A DNA stretch of 64,000 nt from Flavobacteriales bacterium (lineage in GTDB: Bacteria > Bacteroidota > Bacteroidia > Flavobacteriales_F > PHOS-HE28). Position numbers and translations under genes: made by a program. The stretch covers positions 744,001-808,000 of the forward strand of contig JADJAA010000001.1 in the NCBI GenBank assembly GCA_016704485.1. Reading direction: 5' to 3'. This document shows, piece after piece, positions 55,072 to 62,360 of the stretch (its first letter is position 1; each line of letters begins with the position of its first letter). Below the pieces are notes generated by a model that did not search any database, was not told where the DNA came from, and worked only from the letters and a program-made list of their open reading frames with translations.

Positions 55072-55197
55072 AGAGCAAAGTTCGCGTATTCAAGGGCATG
55101 GAAGGTGACAGAGGTCACGCAAGATGAATCAATGTGCAGATGATCAGCACCGGGGCTCTGCGCCGTGACCGATCGGAAAAGTCTCATCTTTGCCACT

Positions 55198-55608
55198 ATG
55201 TCCTCTACCCATAGCAGCAAAGCTCCTGAACCTGTTGGCCACTATCCGCACGCGCGCCGTGTTGGTGATCTGCTTTTTCTCAGTGGTGTCGGCCCACGGG
55301 AACGCGGCACCAAGAAGATCCCAGGGGTTGAGCTGGACGCGGATGGCGCCATCATTTCCTACGATATTGCAACGCAAGTGCGCAGTGTTTTCCAGAACGT
55401 GAAATGGATCCTGGAGGATGCAGGTTCTTCGTGGGACAAGATCGTGGATGTGACCGTGTACCTCACGAACATGAAGGATGATTTCGCGGAATACAACCGG
55501 CTGTGGAAGGAGCATTTCGAACATGACCCACCGTGCCGCACCACGCTTGAGATCAACTGCCTGCCCACTCCGATCGCGATCGAGCTGAAGGTGGTAGCGA
55601 CGATCTAG
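55198..55608 (+). CDS. nbaF: RidA-family protein, probable 2-aminomuconate deaminase
   Basis: This 136-residue RidA/YjgF-type protein starts best at the ATG at 55198, after a TCATCTTTG promoter-like element. PVGHYPHARRVGDLLFLSG, GPRERGTKKIPGVELD and PPCRTTLEINCLPTPIAIEL match the 2-aminomuconate deaminase subgroup of RidA better than the general imine deaminases. It would hydrolyse 2-aminomuconate to 4-oxalocrotonate and ammonia, downstream of the ALDH at 18526. It lies 36 kb from that gene, so the pathway is scattered. Imine deaminase activity of the RidA type cannot be excluded. Confidence 0.82.
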   Translation: MSSTHSSKAPEPVGHYPHARRVGDLLFLSGVGPRERGTKKIPGVELDADGAIISYDIATQVRSVFQNVKWILEDAGSSWDKIVDVTVYLTNMKDDFAEYNRLWKEHFEHDPPCRTTLEINCLPTPIAIELKVVATI

Positions 55609-55621
55609 CTAATGGAACGCT

Positions 55622-55640
55622 CTCCGGTTCAAGACCGGAG
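55622..55640 (+). repeat. Short palindrome after the RidA gene
   Basis: CTCCGGT-TCAAG-ACCGGAG is a perfect 7-bp hairpin 14 bases past the stop. It has no T tract, and it resembles other CCGG-type palindromes in the window (44934-44952), so it may be a dispersed repeat rather than a terminator. Confidence 0.4.
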
Positions 55641-55728
55641 TGACATACACTGAAATAGCTGATGCGCGCGGATAATTGTACAACAGAACTTCGGGCATAT
55701 TATTTCGAGCTTGTATAATGCTTGCGTG

Positions 55729-55989
55729 TTAGAGTGGGAAGTTGAGGTAGCTAGCCGCTGGGATGTAGCGAATAGTATCGCCTGCGAGCGAATCTTCGTT
55801 TTCCTTAAGTAGCATCTTATCGTAGCTGGGCTTCGCGTTCATCACGTGCGGGTTGAATTCCATTTCCGGTGTGGGCACTTTGATAACCTGCAATGCGCGG
55901 CCTGAGTGATCGCGGAATTGTTCCAGAATGCGCAGGTTCACTTCCATGCGTTGGTGCGTGATGTCTACGCTATCTTCGATGGAGCAGCT
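55729..55989 (-). pseudogene. Remnant of an agmatine deiminase gene
   Basis: An 86-residue stretch (SCSIEDSVDITHQRMEVN onwards) matches the C-terminal third of agmatine deiminase/peptidyl-arginine deiminase-like enzymes: MEVNLRILEQFRDHSGRALQ, VIKVPTPEM and RYIPAASYLNF. The catalytic N-terminal two thirds are missing, the frame stops right after SYLNFPL where the conserved catalytic Cys segment should follow, and the upstream frame runs into the neighbouring gene's end. This is a dead fragment. It adjoins a hypothetical outer-membrane gene. Confidence 0.65.
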
Positions 55990-56047
55990 TGGGAGGCGTT
56001 TAGGAGGGATTGCGCCAGATGGTGGTGGGCCGCCTGGCCACACATTC

Positions 56048-56803
56048 TTACAAATAGGTCGCTATACTTGCCTGCAAATACCAGGTATCCGTGCGCAGCG
56101 TTCTGGTCCCGATGCCAAGTCTGTCCTTGTCGTCCAGCTTGATGTTGTTATAGTCTATGAAGGTGGCTTGCCCCCCCCATGTGCGGGCGAACCTCACTTC
56201 AAGGAAATATTTGCTGTGGCCTTGGATCAGTATGCCCGCCGCCGTGCCCCATTCCCAAGAGTTATCAGGATCGTAGTCTCTGCGTTGGAAGGCCTCCCCT
56301 TGGGACTCTGTGTCCAGAATATATCGGTTGCTGTATAGGCGCACCCCCCAGAAGACTTCAGCGTAGAACATGAACCGGCCTTGGATCGGACGGAAGCGTA
56401 GCATGGGCAGAATGGCGTAGCTCCGTCTTTTCAGATCAAGCTCACCGGTTGTATTCGCTAGGTTGTTCCATTTCACGGTGACGGTGGAGGTGGCATTCTC
56501 CAGCAATTCGTAACCGACCCCGACGCCGGCATCGAACGGCAATTCCTTGACATGGAAGGCGAAATGGAATCCAGCCCCCCAGAAGTGCTTTTGTGCATCA
56601 GCGAACTCGCCGAGGGGTTGCGCGTAGTGCCAGCCGAAACTGACCGTGGAATGGCGACTGCTGTCATCGTGTACGCGACTGTTGCCCGAGGAAGTCCGAT
56701 CCGTGGTGTCCGCTTGGGCGTGGGTGTCCAGCGCGAGGCCCAGAGGAACCAGGGCGAGGAGGAGCGCCGCGGTATGGCGGGGGAGTTGAGCATCGTAAAG
56801 CAT
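56048..56803 (-). CDS. Probable outer-membrane beta-barrel protein
   Basis: This 251-residue protein has a signal peptide ending LDTHAQ. Alternating strands follow with GWHYAQPLGEFADA, FHFAFHVKELPFDAGVGVGYELL, YAILPMLRFRPIQGRFMFYAEVFWGVRLYSN and a strand at the very end (TWYLQASIATYL, terminal aromatic-rich). This pattern and length fit an eight-stranded barrel like OmpA/PorA-type N-domains. No family name can be given. It overlaps no other gene; the agmatine deiminase remnant lies directly downstream. Confidence 0.6.
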   Translation of the reverse strand: MLYDAQLPRHTAALLLALVPLGLALDTHAQADTTDRTSSGNSRVHDDSSRHSTVSFGWHYAQPLGEFADAQKHFWGAGFHFAFHVKELPFDAGVGVGYELLENATSTVTVKWNNLANTTGELDLKRRSYAILPMLRFRPIQGRFMFYAEVFWGVRLYSNRYILDTESQGEAFQRRDYDPDNSWEWGTAAGILIQGHSKYFLEVRFARTWGGQATFIDYNNIKLDDKDRLGIGTRTLRTDTWYLQASIATYL

Positions 56804-57117
56804 GAATACCTGTTGGTGGGTTAGGTGTGGTTGGGTATGTGATCCTCTTCTTCCCTCGGTCTATAAGAGCACCGACGGAAGCGTTGCAATAGTGCGATGA
56901 ACAAAGATGTAGGAAACCGGTCATCCACGGGGTAGAACTTTCGTTAGGTGTCGATAGAGGCTCTGTCCCTTCCGGCCGATCGCAAAGAAAATGAGCAGGA
57001 CCGGGTCAAGCAATACCGGAATACCGTGATATTGATCGTGAGCGCCCGGATGGTCTGATAGCACCTACATTTACCATCGTGCATGTTGACGTTTTCCCTC
57101 ACCCATCCCTGCTAACA
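56804..57117. other. 314-base divergent intergenic region
   Basis: This gap lies between the divergent outer-membrane gene and a secreted-protein gene. CCTACATTTACC just before the plus-strand gene includes a TAnATTTA-like element that may be its promoter. No RNA or ORF is evident. Confidence 0.35.
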
Positions 57118-57816
57118 ATGATCTCATCAAGCTTCTTCTTCCCCCTCCCTATTGCCCGGATCATAGCACCTTGTTCACGAGCCGTGCTCTTGCTCTTGGC
57201 GCTTCCGCATCTTCCCCAAGTGAACGCGCAGACCTCCGCGGTCGTGCATCAGTTCAACGTCACTGTCGCCGAGGAGCTCAAAACCGAACTGTCCGTCAAT
57301 GATCGTTCGAGAAACGTGATGTCGGAGTTTTCAGTGGGTACGGCCTTGCCGGAAGAGCTGGTGGACTCCATGGCGGTGGATGCCGAACGGGCGCTGACGC
57401 AAAAGCTGGGTTTCCCTGTGCACATGTGCTGGACGAAGGGTAGACGCGGCACAGGCGCAGGCGGCTTCCTGGGCCCGCAGCTTATCGGCCTGCCGAACAA
57501 CACGTTCAAATTGGCCAAGGAGTACTGCCAGGGTGAAACGCGGTTCATCGAATTGAATTGTATGATCGCCGACGGCGGGTCGGTAACGATCGGCGAGCGG
57601 AAAAAGCTGAAGCCTATGGTGACAATGACCATGCAGGTCTTCGATCCTGACAAGAAGGAGGTGATGGAGAAGAAAGTGAAGCTTAAAGACCTCGGCACGC
57701 TGCGCACGAGCACCGAGTATCGTGGGCCGGTGGAAACCAAGACCTCCGATACGCTCGGGCCGTACGATATCTATGGTATCTACCGCATGGCGTTGGCCGA
57801 GCTGATGCGGCAATAA
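57118..57816 (+). CDS. Secreted protein of unknown function
   Basis: The ATG at 57118 gives 232 residues with a hydrophobic leader (AVLLLLALPHLPQVNAQ). The mature part has a long polar strand region (VVHQFNVTVAEELKTELS), a helix with ALPEELVDSMAVDAERALTQ and a C-terminal domain with KLKPMVTMTMQVFDPDKKEV. It has two or three isolated Cys and no sorting domain. I recognise no family. It probably resides in the periplasm or outer membrane. The upstream ATG at 57079 would put the leader further from the N-terminus. Confidence 0.6.
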   Translation: MISSSFFFPLPIARIIAPCSRAVLLLLALPHLPQVNAQTSAVVHQFNVTVAEELKTELSVNDRSRNVMSEFSVGTALPEELVDSMAVDAERALTQKLGFPVHMCWTKGRRGTGAGGFLGPQLIGLPNNTFKLAKEYCQGETRFIELNCMIADGGSVTIGERKKLKPMVTMTMQVFDPDKKEVMEKKVKLKDLGTLRTSTEYRGPVETKTSDTLGPYDIYGIYRMALAELMRQ

Positions 57817-57982
57817 AACGATCGGCAGCGACTGTACACTCAGAAATACTGCGCCGACCCCACCTGTAAGCGCCATGCATCGGTGCTTGAGGATCTGATA
57901 TCCAACATGATCATTCATCCTTCCGCGTTCTATCTCTCATTGATCGCGCTGGTGACACTGCGCGCATTCTACGCGCCAAAGG

Positions 57983-58261
57983 ATGGAGCGAAAAACACAT
58001 GGCTTCGATCTGGGCATCGCAGTTCTGGTCTTGGTCGTCGCGGCATTCATTCCGGCGGGATCCAATGGTATGGCCATCCTGTTGGCCGTTGGTTTCCTGA
58101 TGGGAACGATCGCTCTCGCTTCGTTATTGATCAGTCGTTTCGGACACGGGTTTACTTCGTTCTCTGGTAAATTCCTTGTGCTTTGTGTGCTCTCGTTAGT
58201 GGCCTTGTTTGTTGCCGCAGTGCCGCTGTTGCTTATGGCGTGGTGGGTGTCTTCGTTGTAA
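57983..58261 (+). CDS. Small integral membrane protein
   Basis: This 92-residue protein has three hydrophobic segments (FDLGIAVLVLVVAAFIPAG, AILLAVGFLMGTIALASLLI, FLVLCVLSLVALFVAAVPLLLMAW) with a GFTSFSGK loop. I know no family with this pattern. A membrane-like N-terminal stretch (MIIHPSAFYLSLIALVTLRA) lies just upstream in another frame, at 57907, so a frameshift near 57970 cannot be ruled out. If so, the original protein would be about 120 residues. Confidence 0.5.
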   Translation: MERKTHGFDLGIAVLVLVVAAFIPAGSNGMAILLAVGFLMGTIALASLLISRFGHGFTSFSGKFLVLCVLSLVALFVAAVPLLLMAWWVSSL

Positions 58262-58515
58262 TACACTTGCCAGGAGGATCTATTCAGAACGCGTGCAGCA
58301 CGCTGCTTCCATTCGTGTGGAGGTCGCAATATGACTGACAGCTATTCAGGTTGGGCTTTGGGAACTGTGCAACCCGCGATCATCATTGTTAGCGCGATGA
58401 ACGTCGCCAATACAAGCGATCTGCATCAGCAATAAGCCATGCGAGGTGACCTGTTCCCACTAAGAGCAACTATCACCAGAGGTCATGAACCGGTGTTCGC
58501 GGGAACGAGCCATTT

Positions 58516-59154
58516 TCATTTAATGATCTTCTGTCGGACAGTTTCGTTATTATTCAACACAAGCTCGATCACGTAAATTCCTTTCACTAAGTCGGCAATG
58601 TTCAATTTATCCTTGGATGAACCTTCGGAAATCATTAGTCGTCCTTGATCATCATAAATATTGACACGATCCAAGGCGTTCGTGTTCGTGATGAATAGCT
58701 CCTGCGAGACATTATCATAAGAAACGCTCAGAGGCTTTTGCGATTGACTTTCCTCAACGGAGATCGGCAGTGAATTATTTATGATGATGTTGGATGGTCC
58801 TGATCCTCCATCCGGATCCACATACGTTGCTGTCACCCATACCTCACCAATTATTGCTATTTCCATGGCAAAGGACATCTCTGTTGTTGTGGTAAGAATG
58901 ACCGTATCCATTGTTACGTAAGAATAGTAATGCAATTCATAGTATTCCAATGTAGCGCTGGTGGAACTCGTGTCCGGAGCAGACCAACTGAATTGGGAGC
59001 AGTATGTTGGGCCAACCACGGGTTGCCCCGCACAATTACCACCTTCGAAGATCATGAAATAATGATAGATAAAGTCAAACCCGATCGGTTCAGGAAATTG
59101 TGGGAACGCCGAGATCGAGATAATAGTCAGCAAAAATCCAAGGACAGCTTTCAT
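58516..59154 (-). CDS. Short secreted protein with T9SS sorting domain
   Basis: This 212-residue protein has a signal peptide (LGFLLTIISISAFPQ) and a beta-rich mature part with a fibronectin-like core (SQFSWSAPDTSSTSATLEYY). A type A sorting domain is at the end (VSYDNVSQELFITNT ... GIYVIELVLNNNE). The lower GC content and Ile/Asn-rich coding set it apart from its neighbours, which could hint at recent acquisition. No function can be assigned. Confidence 0.75.
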   Translation of the reverse strand: MKAVLGFLLTIISISAFPQFPEPIGFDFIYHYFMIFEGGNCAGQPVVGPTYCSQFSWSAPDTSSTSATLEYYELHYYSYVTMDTVILTTTTEMSFAMEIAIIGEVWVTATYVDPDGGSGPSNIIINNSLPISVEESQSQKPLSVSYDNVSQELFITNTNALDRVNIYDDQGRLMISEGSSKDKLNIADLVKGIYVIELVLNNNETVRQKIIK

Positions 59155-59388
59155 GATGTTATGTGTTTTGTAAATGCGTTCTACGGATCGATCATGCTCA
59201 CAGCGGGTTACTGATGAGACCTGTGTTCAGTGTTCATATTGTTCGGCGATCAGGATATGAAAAGCATGAGCTTTGTTCGCCGGTAATCAGCTGCCGAAAG
59301 AATGTAGTACTTGCCTCCATATCGGTTGCTGACATCTGTGTTCGCCATGCTGTTCGGACAAATGCACCAGGTCTTATTGCTTCGGTGG
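59155..59388. other. Non-coding gap next to a pseudogene
   Basis: This 234-base stretch continues into a decayed gene to its right. I see no protein-like frame here, and it may hold further eroded parts of that gene. Confidence 0.35.
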
Positions 59389-59823
59389 TCAAAGGAGTTC
59401 AGAGCACTGTTGTTGCTTGAGCCTTGTCCTAACAGATACCGAATTTAGCAACGATCCGTTCACTTCTCCAAAGTTGGTCGGTGATGGAATACACCGGCAA
59501 TGAATCCGTTCCCAGAACCGCGTGTGGATCAGACCATTTCCATTTGCCTTTTGGCAAGACGATCCAGAAACAGCTCCTAAGTCATAAGGAAAGGGGAATA
59601 CCGGACCACCATTCATGTAGAAGAGCAGTTCGCCGTGGTCATCACCGATGGATGAGCAACTTTCGAGCACGATCATTTCCCTATTCAGTAGGGGCGCCGT
59701 TGTTCCGCTGTTGAGATCAATACTGGATCGATCGCCGAAATAACCAAAGCTCGCATTCTAAGCACACAACGAGGACAAGGCCAACAGGAGACCAATGAGC
59801 ACTGCATGACCTTGGTATGTCAT
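59389..59823 (-). pseudogene. Decayed gene of the YFGNNAGIDF-type surface protein family
   Basis: A perfect signal peptide (MTYQGHAVLIGLLLALSSLC) opens at 59823. After Ala21 a TAG (59758-59760) interrupts the frame, where CAG would give the normal SLCA-QNAS cleavage junction. The same frame resumes with NASFGYFGDRSSIDLNSG, EMIVLESCSSIGDDHGELLF and YMNGGPVFPF. This matches the N-terminus of long Bacteroidota surface proteins that start YFGNNAGIDF...CASISDANGNLLFYTDG. Further on the sequence decays: another frame continues with IVLPKGKWKWSDPH and ends near 59440. Full-length relatives are several hundred residues longer, so most of the gene is gone. Confidence 0.7.
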
Positions 59824-59858
59824 GTGTTACATTCAATCTGTGGTTGAATGAAAGAAGC

Positions 59859-61484
59859 TTACCGGCGAATGATCAAGCGTGCGGACCGTGGCTCAGAACC
59901 TACCACGCGCACCATCACCAAGTACAGTCCTTCTTTCCATTCAGCGGAAAGACCCAGTGGTTGCAGTGCGCCGAAATTGTTCACCTGTTCGGCATGCACG
60001 CGTTTGCCGGTGGCATCGAAGACCTCGATCACACCGCGTTTGCCGAAGAGGTCCGCACCGCATACGATGTTCACCCGATCGTTCACCGGGTTCGGGAACG
60101 CTGTAAGGATCACCGCATCGTTCGACGCGGATATCCCCGTGCTGATCCCGCTACTTGGATCGATACGCGTACCGTGGATGTTGTTGCCCTGCGTGGCCCA
60201 GAAGATGACGGCATTGCCATCGGAAGTGGGAAGCATGCGCACGTCACCGTAGAACGGAGCGTAGCTCGCTTCCGTCATCTTGTAGGCCGGGTTCCATACC
60301 GGTACACCGGAGCTATTGAGCAGCATCGCCTTGAAGCCCCCGCTCGCCTTGTGTACCACGTACGCTCCACCATCGGGTGTTGGTGCAATGCGGGCATGCG
60401 GGATGTAGGAGCTTTCCCGGATGGCCAATACGCCATCCACGGTCCAGAGCGGCTCACCGTTCAGGTCCATCTTCTGCGCGAAGAGGTCGGAGTTATCCGC
60501 CGGAGGGCGTGAATCGGACCATGCGAAATAAAGGTGACCTTCCTGCGCAACAACAGTAGGTCGTCGCTGTTGATCAGGCTGCACACAAACAGGCTTGATC
60601 GCGGGGCTCCAGGTGAGCGTACCACTGAGATCGACACGGCTCATGAGCACATCACCACTGTTATTCCACACCACCACCAAGCCATCGGTACCGTCGTACA
60701 CTGCGGTGTACTCGCCATCGGAGATCCCGGCGGACCCAGCGGTAGGCGACACATTGTCGATCCATTGAAGATCGCCGCTGGCATTCACCCGCCGCACTTT
60801 GATCCCCGCACCGAGGGCATTCGCCGTGGCCCAGTGGATGAACATCCCACCGCTACCGTCCGGGTTAATGCCGTTCACCGCATAGCCGCTGCCGGGGATG
60901 TAGATCCCGTTGAAGCCATGCATCACCCCGCCTGATCCATCGACCACGTTATACGCTACGACCGGATTGGCGCCCTGGTGATCAGGCATCCACGTGACGA
61001 AGGCGCCATCGCCTCTGACCAGTACGCGTGGCGCGCCGATGTTGTACGCATTGGCGTCCACACGACCCGCAATAATGGCGGGTTGAGGCCATGTTGGGGC
61101 ACCAGCTGCGTCCAACAATTGCGCCTTCAGTGTGTCGGTGCCGTGCACCCACGCGATGAAAAGTGAGCCTTGGTCCGTTAAGCAGATCGCGAAGTCGTTG
61201 ACCTTCTTCACCGGATCGGCGATCAGCTGTCTGCCATCAACTTCCCAAAGCGCCACGCCGTCGGCATTCAGGTGTTGGCCATACACTTCCTCCTTCGTGT
61301 CGCTCACGCGCCCATCGAGCCAAAGTACATACCAGCCATCCGCCCCATCGCTTACCGCCTTTACGGTATTCTGCTCGTTCGCTGCTGCGCAGACCGCCAG
61401 CGGTGGGTCCGGGAAATTCGTCCATTGGGCGTTCGCGGCGAATGTCATGGTCATACAGGCGAGCAGGGCTGAAGTGGTCTTCAT
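59859..61484 (-). CDS. Propeller-like secreted protein with T9SS sorting domain
   Basis: This 541-residue protein has a signal peptide (TSALLACMTMTFAANAQ). About eight repeats of around 50 residues follow, with YVLWLDGRVSDTKEEVYGQHLNADG-like, GSLFIAWVHG-like and GHLYFAWSDSRP-like strands. These resemble a beta-propeller with D-G-R and W-D-S-R turns. The C-terminal type A sorting domain starts LTAFPNPVNDRVNIV. It is probably a secreted or surface protein. It lies 87 bases downstream of the LytTR regulator gene on the same strand. Confidence 0.85.
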   Translation of the reverse strand: MKTTSALLACMTMTFAANAQWTNFPDPPLAVCAAANEQNTVKAVSDGADGWYVLWLDGRVSDTKEEVYGQHLNADGVALWEVDGRQLIADPVKKVNDFAICLTDQGSLFIAWVHGTDTLKAQLLDAAGAPTWPQPAIIAGRVDANAYNIGAPRVLVRGDGAFVTWMPDHQGANPVVAYNVVDGSGGVMHGFNGIYIPGSGYAVNGINPDGSGGMFIHWATANALGAGIKVRRVNASGDLQWIDNVSPTAGSAGISDGEYTAVYDGTDGLVVVWNNSGDVLMSRVDLSGTLTWSPAIKPVCVQPDQQRRPTVVAQEGHLYFAWSDSRPPADNSDLFAQKMDLNGEPLWTVDGVLAIRESSYIPHARIAPTPDGGAYVVHKASGGFKAMLLNSSGVPVWNPAYKMTEASYAPFYGDVRMLPTSDGNAVIFWATQGNNIHGTRIDPSSGISTGISASNDAVILTAFPNPVNDRVNIVCGADLFGKRGVIEVFDATGKRVHAEQVNNFGALQPLGLSAEWKEGLYLVMVRVVGSEPRSARLIIRR

Positions 61485-61572
61485 GATGATGGGTTATTGG
61501 CCACCAAGTGAAGGTCTTTCGCCACGGCATGAAAGAAGATCCGAGGGAACGGCAAGGGATCGAGGGAACGGT

Positions 61573-62310
61573 TCAGCTCCTCAGCTCCCGCGTAACCTCC
61601 TCCAACCGCCTCCGGCTTACTTCCACACGGGTGCCGTTGCGCAGCCGCACACGCCCTTCGCCATCAACACCATCCACATGTCGGCGGTTCACCAAGGAAC
61701 TCTTGTGTACCCGGATGAAGCCAAGCGGCGTAAGCATGTCGTCGTAATCCTTCAACGTGCGTGCGGATATGAAACGACGTTCATCCGCAAGGTGCAATGC
61801 GGTGTAGTTATTATCGGCCTGGCACCAGGTAATATCGGCGGGGTCTATGGCGTGCGTGCGGTCGCCATGAGTGAGCGTGAGCTTCAACGCATTCTCTTCT
61901 TGCTGTTCAATGTTATTGAGGAAGTGTTGCTGCACCTCCGGTATCGCACTATTCCTGTTGGCGATATGCCGGTCGATCGCAGCACGCAACTCATCCGCCT
62001 GCACAGGTTTAAGCAAGTAATCCAAGGCGCTGAACCGAATGGCTTGGATGGCATAACGACTATGTCCTGTGGTAAAGATCACATCAAAGTCCCATCGCCC
62101 AAGTCTCTTCAATAATTCGAACCCCGTACCACCTGGCATTTCCACATCAAGAAAGACCAGTTGCGGTTTCTTCTCGGCGATCAGAGCCTCCGCATCGTTG
62201 ATGTTATTCGCCACACCGAGCACATTCACTTCGGAAGCCACTTCATTCAATCGCGCACGCAGGAATTCCAATGCGTTCACTTCGTCGTCTATCTGCACAG
62301 CAGTGATCAT
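61573..62310 (-). CDS. LytTR-type response regulator
   Basis: This 245-residue regulator has a receiver domain with Asp9/Glu10 (IDDE), the phospho-acceptor Asp55 (LVFLDVEMP) and Lys106 (DYLLKPV). A LytTR DNA-binding domain occupies residues 140-245 with DITWCQADNNYTALHL, FIRVHKSSLVNRRHV and GTRVEVSRRR. The order receiver-LytTR is that of AlgR/LytR regulators. The gene follows its LytS-like kinase with 50 bases between. The target genes are unknown; the neighbouring T9SS gene is a candidate. Confidence 0.93.
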   Translation of the reverse strand: MITAVQIDDEVNALEFLRARLNEVASEVNVLGVANNINDAEALIAEKKPQLVFLDVEMPGGTGFELLKRLGRWDFDVIFTTGHSRYAIQAIRFSALDYLLKPVQADELRAAIDRHIANRNSAIPEVQQHFLNNIEQQEENALKLTLTHGDRTHAIDPADITWCQADNNYTALHLADERRFISARTLKDYDDMLTPLGFIRVHKSSLVNRRHVDGVDGEGRVRLRNGTRVEVSRRRLEEVTRELRS

Positions 62311-62360
62311 GGCGGAAAGTTACTGCGGATCAATGTCCCTGACGTGAACTTGAAGCAGTA

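Noticed and set aside
61132..62115. A 327-codon plus-strand frame across the LytTR regulator and T9SS gene
   Set aside because: It overlaps two strongly supported genes on the other strand and has no recognisable domain.
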